Part shown: in pieces, positions 1-5,887 of the stretch
Position numbering within the stretch: the first letter of the stretch is position 1
Layout: each line of letters begins with the position of its first letter
Assembly: GCA_018268695.1 (NCBI GenBank)
Contig: JAFDWD010000388.1
Span: 1 to 7,301, forward strand
Direction of reading: 5' to 3'
DNA: 7,301 bases
Source: Actinomycetota bacterium
GTDB taxonomy: Bacteria > Actinomycetota > Thermoleophilia > Solirubrobacterales > 70-9
Notes under the pieces: model-generated
What the model saw: the letters and a program-made list of their open reading frames with translations, nothing else
Told to the model about the DNA's origin: nothing
Database searches by the model: none
Position numbers and translations under genes: made by a program

Positions 1-39
1 CGCCGCCATGCTTCCCGATCCGACGAAGCCGATGATCAC
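1..39 (-). CDS. proC: Pyrroline-5-carboxylate reductase (ProC-like), N-terminal fragment
   Basis: Only the first 13 codons are in the window; the gene runs off the left edge. From the GTG at 39-37 the minus strand reads M-I-I-G-F-V-G-S-G-S-M-A-A. This is a beta strand followed by a GxGxMA turn, the start of a Rossmann NAD(P)-binding fold, and the pattern is typical of ProC (compare IGFIGxGNMA). ProC reduces pyrroline-5-carboxylate to proline in the cytoplasm. No strong Shine-Dalgarno is visible upstream; a GGA triplet lies a few bases before the start. Related families with the same fold, such as F420-dependent NADP oxidoreductase or other 3-hydroxyacid-dehydrogenase-like enzymes, cannot be excluded from 13 residues. 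The gene has the same orientation as everything else here but is separated from the glycosyltransferase by a 370-base gap, so it probably has its own promoter. Confidence 0.5.
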   Translation of the reverse strand, partial: MIIGFVGSGSMAA

Positions 40-105
40 GGGGTCCAGATTACTTCCGGGCGGTTTCGACCGTCCGAGGGGCGGTGCCCTGGGCGTCTCA
101 TGGAG

Positions 106-154
106 GTTGATGGGCCGAAAACTCCAGTATTTCTGGAGTTTTCGGCCCATCAAC
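106..154. repeat. Perfect 22-bp inverted repeat, 5-base loop
   Basis: The arm at 106-127 (starting GTTGATGGGCCGAAAA) is the exact reverse complement of the arm at 133-154, around a TATTT loop at 128-132. All 22 positions pair. The stem ends in ACTCCAG/CTGGAGT next to the loop. Neither strand has a T-run after the stem, so it does not look like a standard intrinsic terminator. Its place upstream of the proC-like gene and its perfect symmetry fit a dispersed palindromic element of REP type, or a transcribed RNA hairpin. The pairing is seen directly; the role is inferred. Confidence 0.9.
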
Positions 155-301
155 ATTTGGGGTCAGACGGAAGGCGCACGAACGTGACGGGACCTGCGCG
201 GAAGTGTGGCGTTCGTGGCGTCTCGCGCATGTCTCCCGGGAGGGCGTCGGACTTCCTGCTCACCTTTCATACCCCGGCCGTCTCGGCCACGGCCGCAGCC
301 T

Positions 302-348
302 GCCCCCTGCACGCTTGTCTCGCATAGCGAGACAAGCGTGCAGGGGGC
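302..348. repeat. Perfect 22-bp inverted repeat, 3-base loop
   Basis: The arm at 302-323 (starting GCCCCCTGCACG) is the exact reverse complement of the arm at 327-348, around an ATA loop at 324-326. The stem is very GC-rich and closes with CTCGC/GCGAG. It begins 62 bases after the glycosyltransferase stop codon in the direction of transcription, where it could slow or end transcription or protect the 3' end of the wecB-glycosyltransferase mRNA. There is no T-run after it. It shares no evident sequence with the 106-154 hairpin. Confidence 0.9.
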
Positions 349-409
349 GTGGACGAGATGGCCGTGTTTGCCGCCAGCCCTTGCGTCCCTTTCCCTGGGA
401 CCCGACCCC

Positions 410-1759
410 CTACACCGCCCGCCCGACCGGCTCTCGGGGCCCGGCTCCGTTCGCGACGGGCGGAGGGGCCGACGGCCCGCCGGGCGGCTCGGGTAGGTCG
501 GCGATCGGCTCGCGGGCCGTCTTCGCCCAGGTGCCGTGGCCGCTCAGCTGGCGGGCGGTCGAGCGCACCAGGACGGGCCAGAGGAACCAGGTGTAGAGGG
601 TGTAGACCTGGCCGAGAAAGAAGCCCGTGACCCAGCCCGCCGGGCCTTGGTCGGCGCGGGAGGCGATCGTCCCCAGCGAGGTACCGCCGAAGGCGAGCAG
701 GTAGAAGAGGAACAGCATCCAGGTCGGGCCGCCGCCCCAGAAGGGAGCGATGCCGAGGATCGCGAGGATGATGGCGCCGGCCAGGCCGAGGCCGATGATG
801 CCTTGCCAGAAGGGCATGAAAAGGTAGGCCGCCTGCTCGATCCGCGGGCCGAGGCCAAGGGTCTTCGCGCCCAGGACCTGGCGCCAGAGGCCGATCGCCT
901 GCAGGTTGCCCTGGGACCAGCGGGTGCGCTGACGGAGGAGCGGGCGGAGCTTGGGGAGGCCCTGCTGGGAGACGACGGCGCGCAGGTCCTGCCTGCCCTT
1001 CCAACCGTTGGCGATCAGGCGCAGGCCGAGATCCTGGTCCTCGGTCAGCTTGTCGCGCCACGGACCCTCCTCGTCGGCGACCGCATCCAGGGCGCTCAGT
1101 CGGTTGAACTGGCCGTTGCCGCCCATCCCCGCCGTTCCCCAATGGTTGCGGCCGGCCTGGAAAAGGTGCCCGTAGACGCCGAACTCGACGTCCTGCATGT
1201 AGACGAGGGGCGCCTGACGGTTGTACATCCGCACCAGCGCCTGGACGCCGCCCACCTCGGGATCGACGAAGTGCGCCGAGACGAAGTGCGGCGCCTCGGA
1301 GTCGAGGCGCCCGTCGGCGTCGACGATCACGACGATCGTCCGTTCGCGGTCGTATCCGCGCAGCGCCCGGTAGGCGTAGTTCAGTCCCGCCGCCTTCCCC
1401 TTCTGGGCGTCGGGCTTGTCGCGGCGCAGGACGAAGAGGTCGGGATGGTCGATCCCGGCGAGGATCTCCGGCGTCCGGTCCTCGGAGGCGTCGTCGATGA
1501 CGACGATCCGCTTGCGCGCCACCGGCAGCGCGACCAGCCGCTCGACCGAGTCGGCGATCACCACCTCCTCGTTCATCGCGGGGACCAGGAAGACCCAGGT
1601 GAAGGCATCGGCACCCTCCGGCGGCGGCTCGGGCGGATGGAGGATCGCGTCGTGCCCGCGGACGAACAGGAGGAGCGTCCAGAGGAACATCCCGGCGACC
1701 ACCACCAGGCAGACGCTGAAGAGGACGACCCACGGCCAGGCGAGCCCCGCGAAGAGCAT
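410..1759 (-). CDS. Membrane family 2 glycosyltransferase, processive polysaccharide synthase-like
   Basis: A 449-residue integral membrane enzyme expected to transfer sugars from a nucleotide-sugar at the inner face of the membrane. One N-terminal membrane segment (about 10-33) precedes a cytoplasmic GT-A catalytic domain (about 50-290). Visible motifs are VIDDASED at 87-94 (nucleotide binding), DADG at 147-150 (metal-binding DxD), GGNGQF at 213-218, TED at 239-241 (catalytic base) and QRTRW at 277-281. The QxxRW motif is typical of processive synthases such as those for cellulose, hyaluronan and poly-GlcNAc. About three or four membrane segments follow (about 311-338, 345-366, 376-398), then a proline-rich tail of about 30 residues. 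The ATG lies two bases after the wecB-like stop, with no clear ribosome binding site, so translational coupling is likely. The upstream epimerase suggests an N-acetylhexosamine-containing surface polymer. The actual substrate and product are unknown. Confidence 0.9.
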   Translation of the reverse strand: MLFAGLAWPWVVLFSVCLVVVAGMFLWTLLLFVRGHDAILHPPEPPPEGADAFTWVFLVPAMNEEVVIADSVERLVALPVARKRIVVIDDASEDRTPEILAGIDHPDLFVLRRDKPDAQKGKAAGLNYAYRALRGYDRERTIVVIVDADGRLDSEAPHFVSAHFVDPEVGGVQALVRMYNRQAPLVYMQDVEFGVYGHLFQAGRNHWGTAGMGGNGQFNRLSALDAVADEEGPWRDKLTEDQDLGLRLIANGWKGRQDLRAVVSQQGLPKLRPLLRQRTRWSQGNLQAIGLWRQVLGAKTLGLGPRIEQAAYLFMPFWQGIIGLGLAGAIILAILGIAPFWGGGPTWMLFLFYLLAFGGTSLGTIASRADQGPAGWVTGFFLGQVYTLYTWFLWPVLVRSTARQLSGHGTWAKTAREPIADLPEPPGGPSAPPPVANGAGPREPVGRAV

Positions 1760-1761
1760 GG

Positions 1762-3180
1762 TCAGTCCAGCATCGAGAGACCGCCCATGCTCGCGGCCTC
1801 CTCCTGCTGCTCGATCAGCGCGGTCTCGAGCTCGGCCTCACCGACAGCCTCGCCGATCCCCGCCGGTGCCGACAGGGCGGCCTCGTCGATCGCCTGGCGC
1901 AGGGCCTCGACCCCCACCCCACGCCCGGAGCGCATCCCGGCCGCGATCGCGACCGCGGCGCGGCTGTAGCCGGTGCCGAACTGGCTGGGCGGATGGGTGC
2001 CCAGGAGCAGGTGCTCGAGACAGGCGACGATCCGCTCGGCGGCGTGACCGTCGCCGTAGGGGTTCTCCGCCTCGGACATCTCACGGTAGGCGGCGTCGCT
2101 CTCCAGCAGCTTGTTCGCCTCGACGAAGATCGCGTGCGGATCGGTCCCGACCAGGCGCAGGGTGCCGGCGGCGAGCCCCTCGGTGCGCTCGGTCGTCTCC
2201 CGGGTGACCAGCACCGGCTTGCCCAGCGACGGCGCCTCTTCCTGGATCCCGCCGGAATCGGTGATCACCAGGTGGCAGCGGCCGAGCAGGCGGGAGAAGG
2301 TGGCGTAACCGAGCGGGTCGGTGAGCAGGACGTTGTCGAGGCCCTGCAGGCGCTCGGTCAGCACCTCGCGAACTCGCGGGTTCGGATGCACGGGCAGCAC
2401 CACGCTCACGTCGGGATGGCGATCGGCGACGCGCGCGACCCCCTCGGCGATCCCGCGCAGGCCGTCCCCCCAGTTCTCGCGCCGGTGCGCGGTGACGACG
2501 ACGATGCGCCGGTCGGAATCGACCAGGGCCTGCAGATCGGGATTGGCGAACTGCACGTTCATCCCCGCGGACCAATGCAGAGCGTCGATGCCGGTGTTGC
2601 CGGTGACGAAGACCTGCTCGACCGGGACGTTCTCCCGCACCAGGTTGCCGAGGTTCTCCGAGGTCGGGGCGAAGTGCATCGCGGCGATCGTCGAGATCAC
2701 CTGCCGGTTCAGCTCCTCCGGGAACGGCGTCAGGTTCGTGCCGCCGGTGCGCAACCCCGCCTCGACGTGCATCACCGGGATCCGCATGTGGAAGGAAGAC
2801 AGCGCGGCCGCCATCGCCGAGCTGGTGTCGCCGTGGACGAGCACCAGCGCCGGGTGCTTGCCGGCGAGGATGTCCTCCTGGCTCGGGATCACGTCGGGAT
2901 CGATGTCGAAGCGCTCGACGCAGAAGTCTTCGAAGCGCTGCATCACCGAGGCGACCCGCTCGTTCAGCGCGGCGCGGCGCGAGCCCGCCCACAGCGTCAC
3001 GTCGGGCCTGATGTCGGCGAGCTCGAAGATGTACTCGACCAGGCGATTGTGCTGGCCGGTCGAGACCACGATCGGGTTGTAGTTCTCGCTGGCGCGGAGA
3101 GCGAGGATCAGCGAGACGAGCTTGATCGCCTCCGGGCGGGTGCCGACGACGACCGGGACCTGAAGCTTGTTTTGAGCCAT
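1762..3180 (-). CDS. wecB: UDP-N-acetylglucosamine 2-epimerase (non-hydrolysing)
   Basis: A cytoplasmic enzyme that interconverts UDP-GlcNAc and UDP-ManNAc, supplying ManNAc units for surface polysaccharide. The 472 residues carry the family motifs in order: GTRPEAIK (13-20), HGDTSSA (116-122), HVEAGLRT (138-145), FPEELNRQ (153-160), TAHRREN (230-236), and SGGIQEE (309-315) followed by RETTER. The Asp, Glu, Glu and His positions known to matter in E. coli WecB correspond to D118, E140, E155 or E156, and H232. The family is usually about 370-390 residues; here the epimerase fold ends near 393, followed by an extra tail of about 80 residues rich in Ala, Glu and Gly with no recognised domain. 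The ATG at 3180 precedes MAQNKLQVPVVVGTRPEAIK and needs no adjustment. The glycosyltransferase follows two bases later. The upstream gap is taken up by a long palindrome, so the promoter must lie within or beside it; the AT-rich stretch at 3186-3213 is a candidate. Confidence 0.95.
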   Translation of the reverse strand: MAQNKLQVPVVVGTRPEAIKLVSLILALRASENYNPIVVSTGQHNRLVEYIFELADIRPDVTLWAGSRRAALNERVASVMQRFEDFCVERFDIDPDVIPSQEDILAGKHPALVLVHGDTSSAMAAALSSFHMRIPVMHVEAGLRTGGTNLTPFPEELNRQVISTIAAMHFAPTSENLGNLVRENVPVEQVFVTGNTGIDALHWSAGMNVQFANPDLQALVDSDRRIVVVTAHRRENWGDGLRGIAEGVARVADRHPDVSVVLPVHPNPRVREVLTERLQGLDNVLLTDPLGYATFSRLLGRCHLVITDSGGIQEEAPSLGKPVLVTRETTERTEGLAAGTLRLVGTDPHAIFVEANKLLESDAAYREMSEAENPYGDGHAAERIVACLEHLLLGTHPPSQFGTGYSRAAVAIAAGMRSGRGVGVEALRQAIDEAALSAPAGIGEAVGEAELETALIEQQEEAASMGGLSMLD

Positions 3181-3209
3181 CGCGTCTTTATCGGCGCGAC
3201 TACCTAATT

Positions 3210-3381
3210 CTTAAGGACCTATCTCGGTAGGAGCGTGCCACTGGGCCGGTTCAGGACCAAGCGGGGCGGTTGCGGCGTGGATCCCGCATGGCAGCGCCAT
3301 GCGGGAGACGCGACGGAGCCGCATCCGCGCCGTGTCCTGGGCCGGATCCAGGGGTGCGGTCCTACCGAGATAGGTCCTAAG
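3210..3381. repeat. Nested palindromic element with 19-base terminal inverted repeats
   Basis: The left arm AGGACCTATCTCGGTAGGA (3214-3232) is the exact reverse complement of the right arm at 3360-3378. With a one-base bulge the pairing extends outward through CTTA/TAAG. Shorter matched blocks lie inside, such as CAGGAC near 3252 with GTCCTG near 3334, and a perfect hairpin sits at the centre (3282-3306). The whole stretch of about 170 bases could therefore fold into one long stem with internal loops. It fills the gap between the unknown-protein stop (3398) and the wecB start (3180). I see no flanking target-site duplication and no internal gene. It could be a MITE-like or palindromic repeat, a structured RNA, or a bulky transcription barrier. 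Confidence 0.8.
3282..3306. repeat. Central 11-bp perfect hairpin of the palindromic element
   Basis: TCCCGCATGGC (3282-3292) pairs perfectly with GCCATGCGGGA (3296-3306) around an AGC loop. It lies close to the midpoint between the two 19-base outer arms. No T-run follows on either strand, so I do not call it an intrinsic terminator, although it could help stop transcription coming from the rpsA side. Confidence 0.85.
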
Positions 3382-3397
3382 TACGGGTCTATCTACG

Positions 3398-3913
3398 TCA
3401 GGGAAGCAGTTCTTCGAGCGCGTTCCCGATGCCGTCGAGGAAGCCTTCGCCGCTGAGGATCTTTTCCGCGTCCTGGACCAATTCGATCCCCTCTTCGAGC
3501 GGCACGTGTTCCACCGCGCCCCGCATCGGCCCGGCGACGAAGGCCGGGAGCTTCCCGCGTTCTTCGGCGTCGTCGACCGCACGCACCAGTCCGGCGCGGA
3601 TCGCCTTGGTCAACTTTTCGTCGTCGATGTGGAATCGCTTGGTGAAGCGTTCGCGCGCTTCCTTGGAGGCGAGGGCGCGGGCAAGGCGCTCGCGGCTGAC
3701 CCCGAGTCTGCAGGCCGCGCCGTCGAGCGCCGAGAGCGTGAATTCCTCCGCCAGGCCTTCGAGGCCGCCGCTGTTGGCGGTCTCCGCCCGCGGTTCGCAG
3801 GGGTTCTGAACTTGCACCGGCTGGTAGGACGCCCCGCCCGCGGCGGCATAGACGCCGACCAACGCCAGTGAGAGGACGAGCGCCACGCCGATCAGGATCC
3901 GCCCGCGACTCAT
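3398..3913 (-). CDS. Small membrane-anchored or secreted protein, function unknown
   Basis: A 171-residue protein I do not recognise as a named family. Residues 5-27 form a single hydrophobic stretch ending in Ala-Ala-Ala-Gly-Gly, so it is either an uncleaved membrane anchor or a signal peptide cleaved near AAA. There is no lipobox. The rest is predicted to lie outside the membrane and to be mostly helical and charged. Two cysteines, C39 and C68, could form a disulfide. The segment from about 63 to 115 (ACRLGVSRERLARALAS onward, then HIDDEKLTKAIRAGLVRAV) looks like paired helices. The ATG overlaps the MFS transporter stop as ATGA and has a good GGAGG eight bases upstream, so the two genes are probably co-translated and may act together at the envelope. 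It is the last gene of the rpsA-coaE row. Confidence 0.85.
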   Translation of the reverse strand: MSRGRILIGVALVLSLALVGVYAAAGGASYQPVQVQNPCEPRAETANSGGLEGLAEEFTLSALDGAACRLGVSRERLARALASKEARERFTKRFHIDDEKLTKAIRAGLVRAVDDAEERGKLPAFVAGPMRGAVEHVPLEEGIELVQDAEKILSGEGFLDGIGNALEELLP

Positions 3914-4974
3914 AGATCGATCCTCCGCGCCAGGCCGATCGGGATCAACGCCAGCAGGCCGATCAGGGCGGCGATCACGAACGAGGGGCTGAAGGCGTGG
4001 GTCGCCCCGGCGTTCAACTGCTCCTGCAGTTCTTCGCGCAGCTCCACCACTTCGCTCCGTTCGCCTTCGTCTTCGGGCAGAGGATCGAACACATGGCCGA
4101 GGTTCGGCACTTTGCCGTCCTCGAGTTCCAGGTGGTCGGAGATCTTCTGCGCCAGACCCAGCTTGACGGTCGGGCGGATCGGCGAGTCGAGGATCACCGA
4201 GGTGCCGGCGTCGATCGCCTGCTTCTGCTGCACCGCGATGTCGTGCGTGAAGACCGGCGTCAGCGCGAGCAGGCCGACGACGACTCCCGCGTGGCGGGCG
4301 GAGATCGTCCAGCCGCCGTGGATCGCCTGCGGGGCGCGGCCGGCGAGCGCCGTCTCGGTGAGCGCCGAGAGCACCAGCGAGAGGCCGATGCCGACGAGGA
4401 TCTGCGGCGGGACGGTGAGCGCCACCTCGGCCTTCGGCAGCAGCGCCAGGCCGCCGAGGCCGCCCGCGAGGAGCAGCGCCCCGGCCGCGGCGCGCGAGCG
4501 CTCGTCCTCGACCCAGCCCGAGAGCCGGGCCCCGACCGCCGCCGCCAGCGGCATGACGGAGACGACGATCGCCGCGCCGATCGGACTGAGTCGCCAGCCT
4601 TCGATCAGCAGCAGGACGAGGAGGAAGAGCGCGGCGGCGATCGAGGCGGAGACCATCGCCAGGGCGACGTTCGCCCAGATGTGAGGCCTGCCGACGCTGG
4701 GGGCGATCTCACCTTCGATCACCCGGGTCGACATCTCGTGGCGGGCGATGGTGAGGATCGGGACCGCCGCGGCGAGCGCGATGGGCACCTGGATCAGGAA
4801 GATCGACTGCCAGGAGACGAGCTGGGTGAGGATGCCGCCCACCGCGGGTCCGAGGGCCGCGCCCGTCGCCCCGGCGGTGGCCCAGACCGCGGTCGCGCGG
4901 CGCTCCGAGCCGACCGCCAGCGGCAGCAGCTCGAGCGAGGCCGTCACCGCCAACGCGCCGCCGAGGGCCTGCAC
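3910..4974 (-). CDS. MFS transporter, C-terminal fragment (rest of the protein)
   Basis: A 354-residue frame that begins with GTG directly after the amber codon, in the same frame. It starts inside membrane segment 4 (VQALGGALAV) and carries motif C and the remaining helices. The final helix ends in RRIDL. No ribosome binding site precedes the GTG, so expression as a separate protein would depend on restart after the TAG. It is most simply the continuation of the upstream half. Confidence 0.6.
   Translation of the reverse strand: MQALGGALAVTASLELLPLAVGSERRATAVWATAGATGAALGPAVGGILTQLVSWQSIFLIQVPIALAAAVPILTIARHEMSTRVIEGEIAPSVGRPHIWANVALAMVSASIAAALFLLVLLLIEGWRLSPIGAAIVVSVMPLAAAVGARLSGWVEDERSRAAAGALLLAGGLGGLALLPKAEVALTVPPQILVGIGLSLVLSALTETALAGRAPQAIHGGWTISARHAGVVVGLLALTPVFTHDIAVQQKQAIDAGTSVILDSPIRPTVKLGLAQKISDHLELEDGKVPNLGHVFDPLPEDEGERSEVVELREELQEQLNAGATHAFSPSFVIAALIGLLALIPIGLARRIDL
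3922..3926 (-). promoter_or_regulatory. Ribosome binding site of the small membrane protein gene
   Basis: GGAGG on the minus strand, eight bases before the ATG at 3913. It lies inside the last codons of the MFS transporter gene. It is the clearest Shine-Dalgarno in the window and supports both this start and independent initiation of the downstream gene, even if the transporter is not translated to its end. Confidence 0.7.
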
Positions 4975-4977
4975 CTA
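4975..4977 (-). other. In-frame amber (TAG) codon inside the MFS gene
   Basis: The minus strand reads ATC-GCC-CGC-TAG-GTG-CAG-GCC. Family members have an ordinary, often hydrophobic, residue here between the conserved Arg and Val-Gln of motif B. One base change from TTG, TCG, TGG, CAG, AAG, GAG, TAC or TAT would give TAG; Leu (TTG) or Ser (TCG) would fit a membrane helix best. Confidence 0.85.
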
Positions 4978-5292
4978 GCGGGCGATGATCAGGGTGGAGA
5001 GATGGTCGGAGGCCCCGCAGGCGAGCCCGGCTCCGGCGAAGATCGCGAGGCCGACCGCGGCCGACCGTCCCGGGCCCACCCGGCGCGCCAACATCGCCGC
5101 CGGGACCGCGGCGAGCGCCATCACCAGGTTGAAGGAGACGAGGACCCAGGTGACACCGAAAACCGAGGTGTCGAGGTCCCGATAGATGTCAGGCAGGGCG
5201 AGGACGACGATCGACGAGTCGGCCAGCACGATGCCGACCGCCAGCGCCAACGCCCAAACCCGCGGGTTCGGCTTATCCCCCCCGATAACCAA
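4975..5292 (-). CDS. MFS transporter, N-terminal fragment (first three and a half helices)
   Basis: A 105-residue product if translation ends at the amber codon. It holds membrane segments at about 12-33, 44-66 and 78-92, and half of segment 4, ending LSTLIIAR. It contains the motif A loop but no complete transport domain, so it is unlikely to work alone. The TTG start is tentative because the GGAG upstream is only one base away from it. Confidence 0.6.
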   Translation of the reverse strand: MVIGGDKPNPRVWALALAVGIVLADSSIVVLALPDIYRDLDTSVFGVTWVLVSFNLVMALAAVPAAMLARRVGPGRSAAVGLAIFAGAGLACGASDHLSTLIIAR

Positions 5293-5887
5293 GCTCCGAA
5301 GCGTACTTTTCCCGGTACTCCTTTTGGCGTTCGAGTACGAGTTCGACGTAGGCGCGGGTTTCCGGATAGGTGATGTCGTCGATCGTCATTTCGCTGCCGC
5401 CCCACTTTTCCACCGGCCCGGGCCCGGCGTTGTAGGAGGCCAGCGCCGCAACCACGTCGCCGCCGTAGAACTGGATTCGTTCGGCGAGCAGGTAGGTCCC
5501 GTACTTGATGTTGATTTCGGGATCGGCGAGGTCTGAGGTGTGGAAGGTCGTCGCACCGCTGTGCCGGGCGATGTCCGAGGCCGCTTCCGGGGTGATCTGC
5601 ATCAGGCCCCGCGCACCGGCGCTCGAGCGGGCCGAGGCCTGGAACTTCGACTCGGTGTCGATCACCGCCGCGATCAGCGCTGCGTCCACCCCCTTTTCGG
5701 CGGCCTGCTGGCGGATGATGTCCTCGTGGTCGAGCGGCAGGGTGAATTCGTCGATCGCCTTATGGACCGTCCCGTTGACCACGAGGACCCCGACGACCAG
5801 CCCGAGGATCACCGCGATCCCGAGGAAGATCGGCCAGCGGCTCGCTTGCCGGCGTGCCTGGGGGCGTGCGTTTGCCCGGGTGCTCAT
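5273..5887 (-). CDS. Membrane-anchored lytic transglycosylase, SLT family
   Basis: A 204-residue enzyme predicted to cleave the MurNAc-GlcNAc bond of peptidoglycan non-hydrolytically on the outer face of the membrane. A basic cytoplasmic tail (1-17) precedes one membrane segment (about 18-39), a linker, and a C-terminal SLT domain (about 53-190). Diagnostic motifs are VIDTES with the catalytic Glu at E79, SSAGARGLMQITP (88-100), AALASYNAGPG (147-157) and YPETRAYV (174-181). It is short for a transglycosylase and has no added carbohydrate-binding domain. The ATG forms an ATGA overlap with the coaE stop, and AGGGG directly abuts the start, so initiation is probably by coupling. Its 3' end overlaps the MFS gene. 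It may help remodel the wall for growth or for insertion of envelope machinery. Confidence 0.93.
   Translation of the reverse strand: MSTRANARPQARRQASRWPIFLGIAVILGLVVGVLVVNGTVHKAIDEFTLPLDHEDIIRQQAAEKGVDAALIAAVIDTESKFQASARSSAGARGLMQITPEAASDIARHSGATTFHTSDLADPEINIKYGTYLLAERIQFYGGDVVAALASYNAGPGPVEKWGGSEMTIDDITYPETRAYVELVLERQKEYREKYASELGYRGG

Larger units (their letters stand above)
40..409. other. Non-coding gap with two perfect hairpins
   Basis: This stretch separates the glycosyltransferase stop (410) from the proC-like start (39). No reading frame in it looks like a protein; those present run through palindromes or lack a ribosome binding site. It holds two long perfect hairpins (106-154 and 302-348, listed separately). 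The sequence between them, about 155-301, shows no RNA gene or clear promoter. It contains GGGGTCAGAC at 159-168, right beside the first hairpin. Any promoter for the proC-like gene should lie here on the minus strand, but I cannot place one. Confidence 0.7.
3910..5292 (-). pseudogene. DHA2-family MFS drug exporter split by an in-frame amber codon
   Basis: Read through position 4975-4977 (TAG), this is a 460-codon membrane transporter of the EmrB/QacA type, which exports drugs or metabolites using the proton gradient. Family signatures are visible on both sides of the stop. Before it are ADSSIVVLALP in segment 1 and the motif A loop LARRVGPGRS (about 69-78). After it are motif C, GATGAALGPAVGGIL (about 141-155), and the large extracytoplasmic loop before the last helix seen in 14-helix members. 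The amber sits in segment 4 within motif B, replacing the first x of RxxQ. The frame is otherwise intact to the TGA at 3910-3912. The TTG start at 5292 overlaps the lytic transglycosylase end by 20 bases; no other in-frame start lies upstream. A sequencing error, a recent nonsense mutation, readthrough or restart are all possible. Confidence 0.75.

Noticed and set aside
163..270. Possible 35-residue small protein on the minus strand, start ATG at 270
   Set aside because: There is only a GGGG next to the start, the product is basic low-complexity sequence, and nothing supports translation.
106..348. The two gap hairpins as ordinary rho-independent terminators
   Set aside because: Neither strand shows a T-run after the stems, and the stems are longer and more perfect than usual terminators, so a repeat or other structured role is equally likely.
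267..1733. Alternative minus-strand frame of 488 codons within the glycosyltransferase gene
   Set aside because: Same strand but a different frame from the motif-bearing protein; it is Arg/Pro-rich and reads through the 302-348 hairpin.
536..1969. Long plus-strand open frame of 477 codons opposite the glycosyltransferase and epimerase
   Set aside because: It is the antisense of two clearly recognisable genes, its product is a low-complexity Asp/Arg/Gly-rich string, and it has no domain. GC-rich DNA commonly leaves such frames open.
1993..3207. Plus-strand open frame of 404 codons opposite wecB
   Set aside because: It is antisense to a gene with all family motifs, and its own composition is typical of a shadow frame.
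3211..3582. Minus-strand frame of 123 codons spanning the palindromic element
   Set aside because: It overlaps the small membrane protein gene in another frame and runs through the inverted repeats; no motif or ribosome binding site supports it.
4975..4977. The amber codon as evidence for pyrrolysine insertion or a changed genetic code
   Set aside because: The position lies in a membrane helix of a transporter not known to contain pyrrolysine, and the glycosyltransferase gene in this window ends in TAG as a normal stop.
3997..5373. Plus-strand open frame of 458 codons opposite the MFS gene
   Set aside because: Arg/Asp/Gly-rich shadow with no recognisable motif; the minus strand encodes a membrane transporter even across the amber codon.
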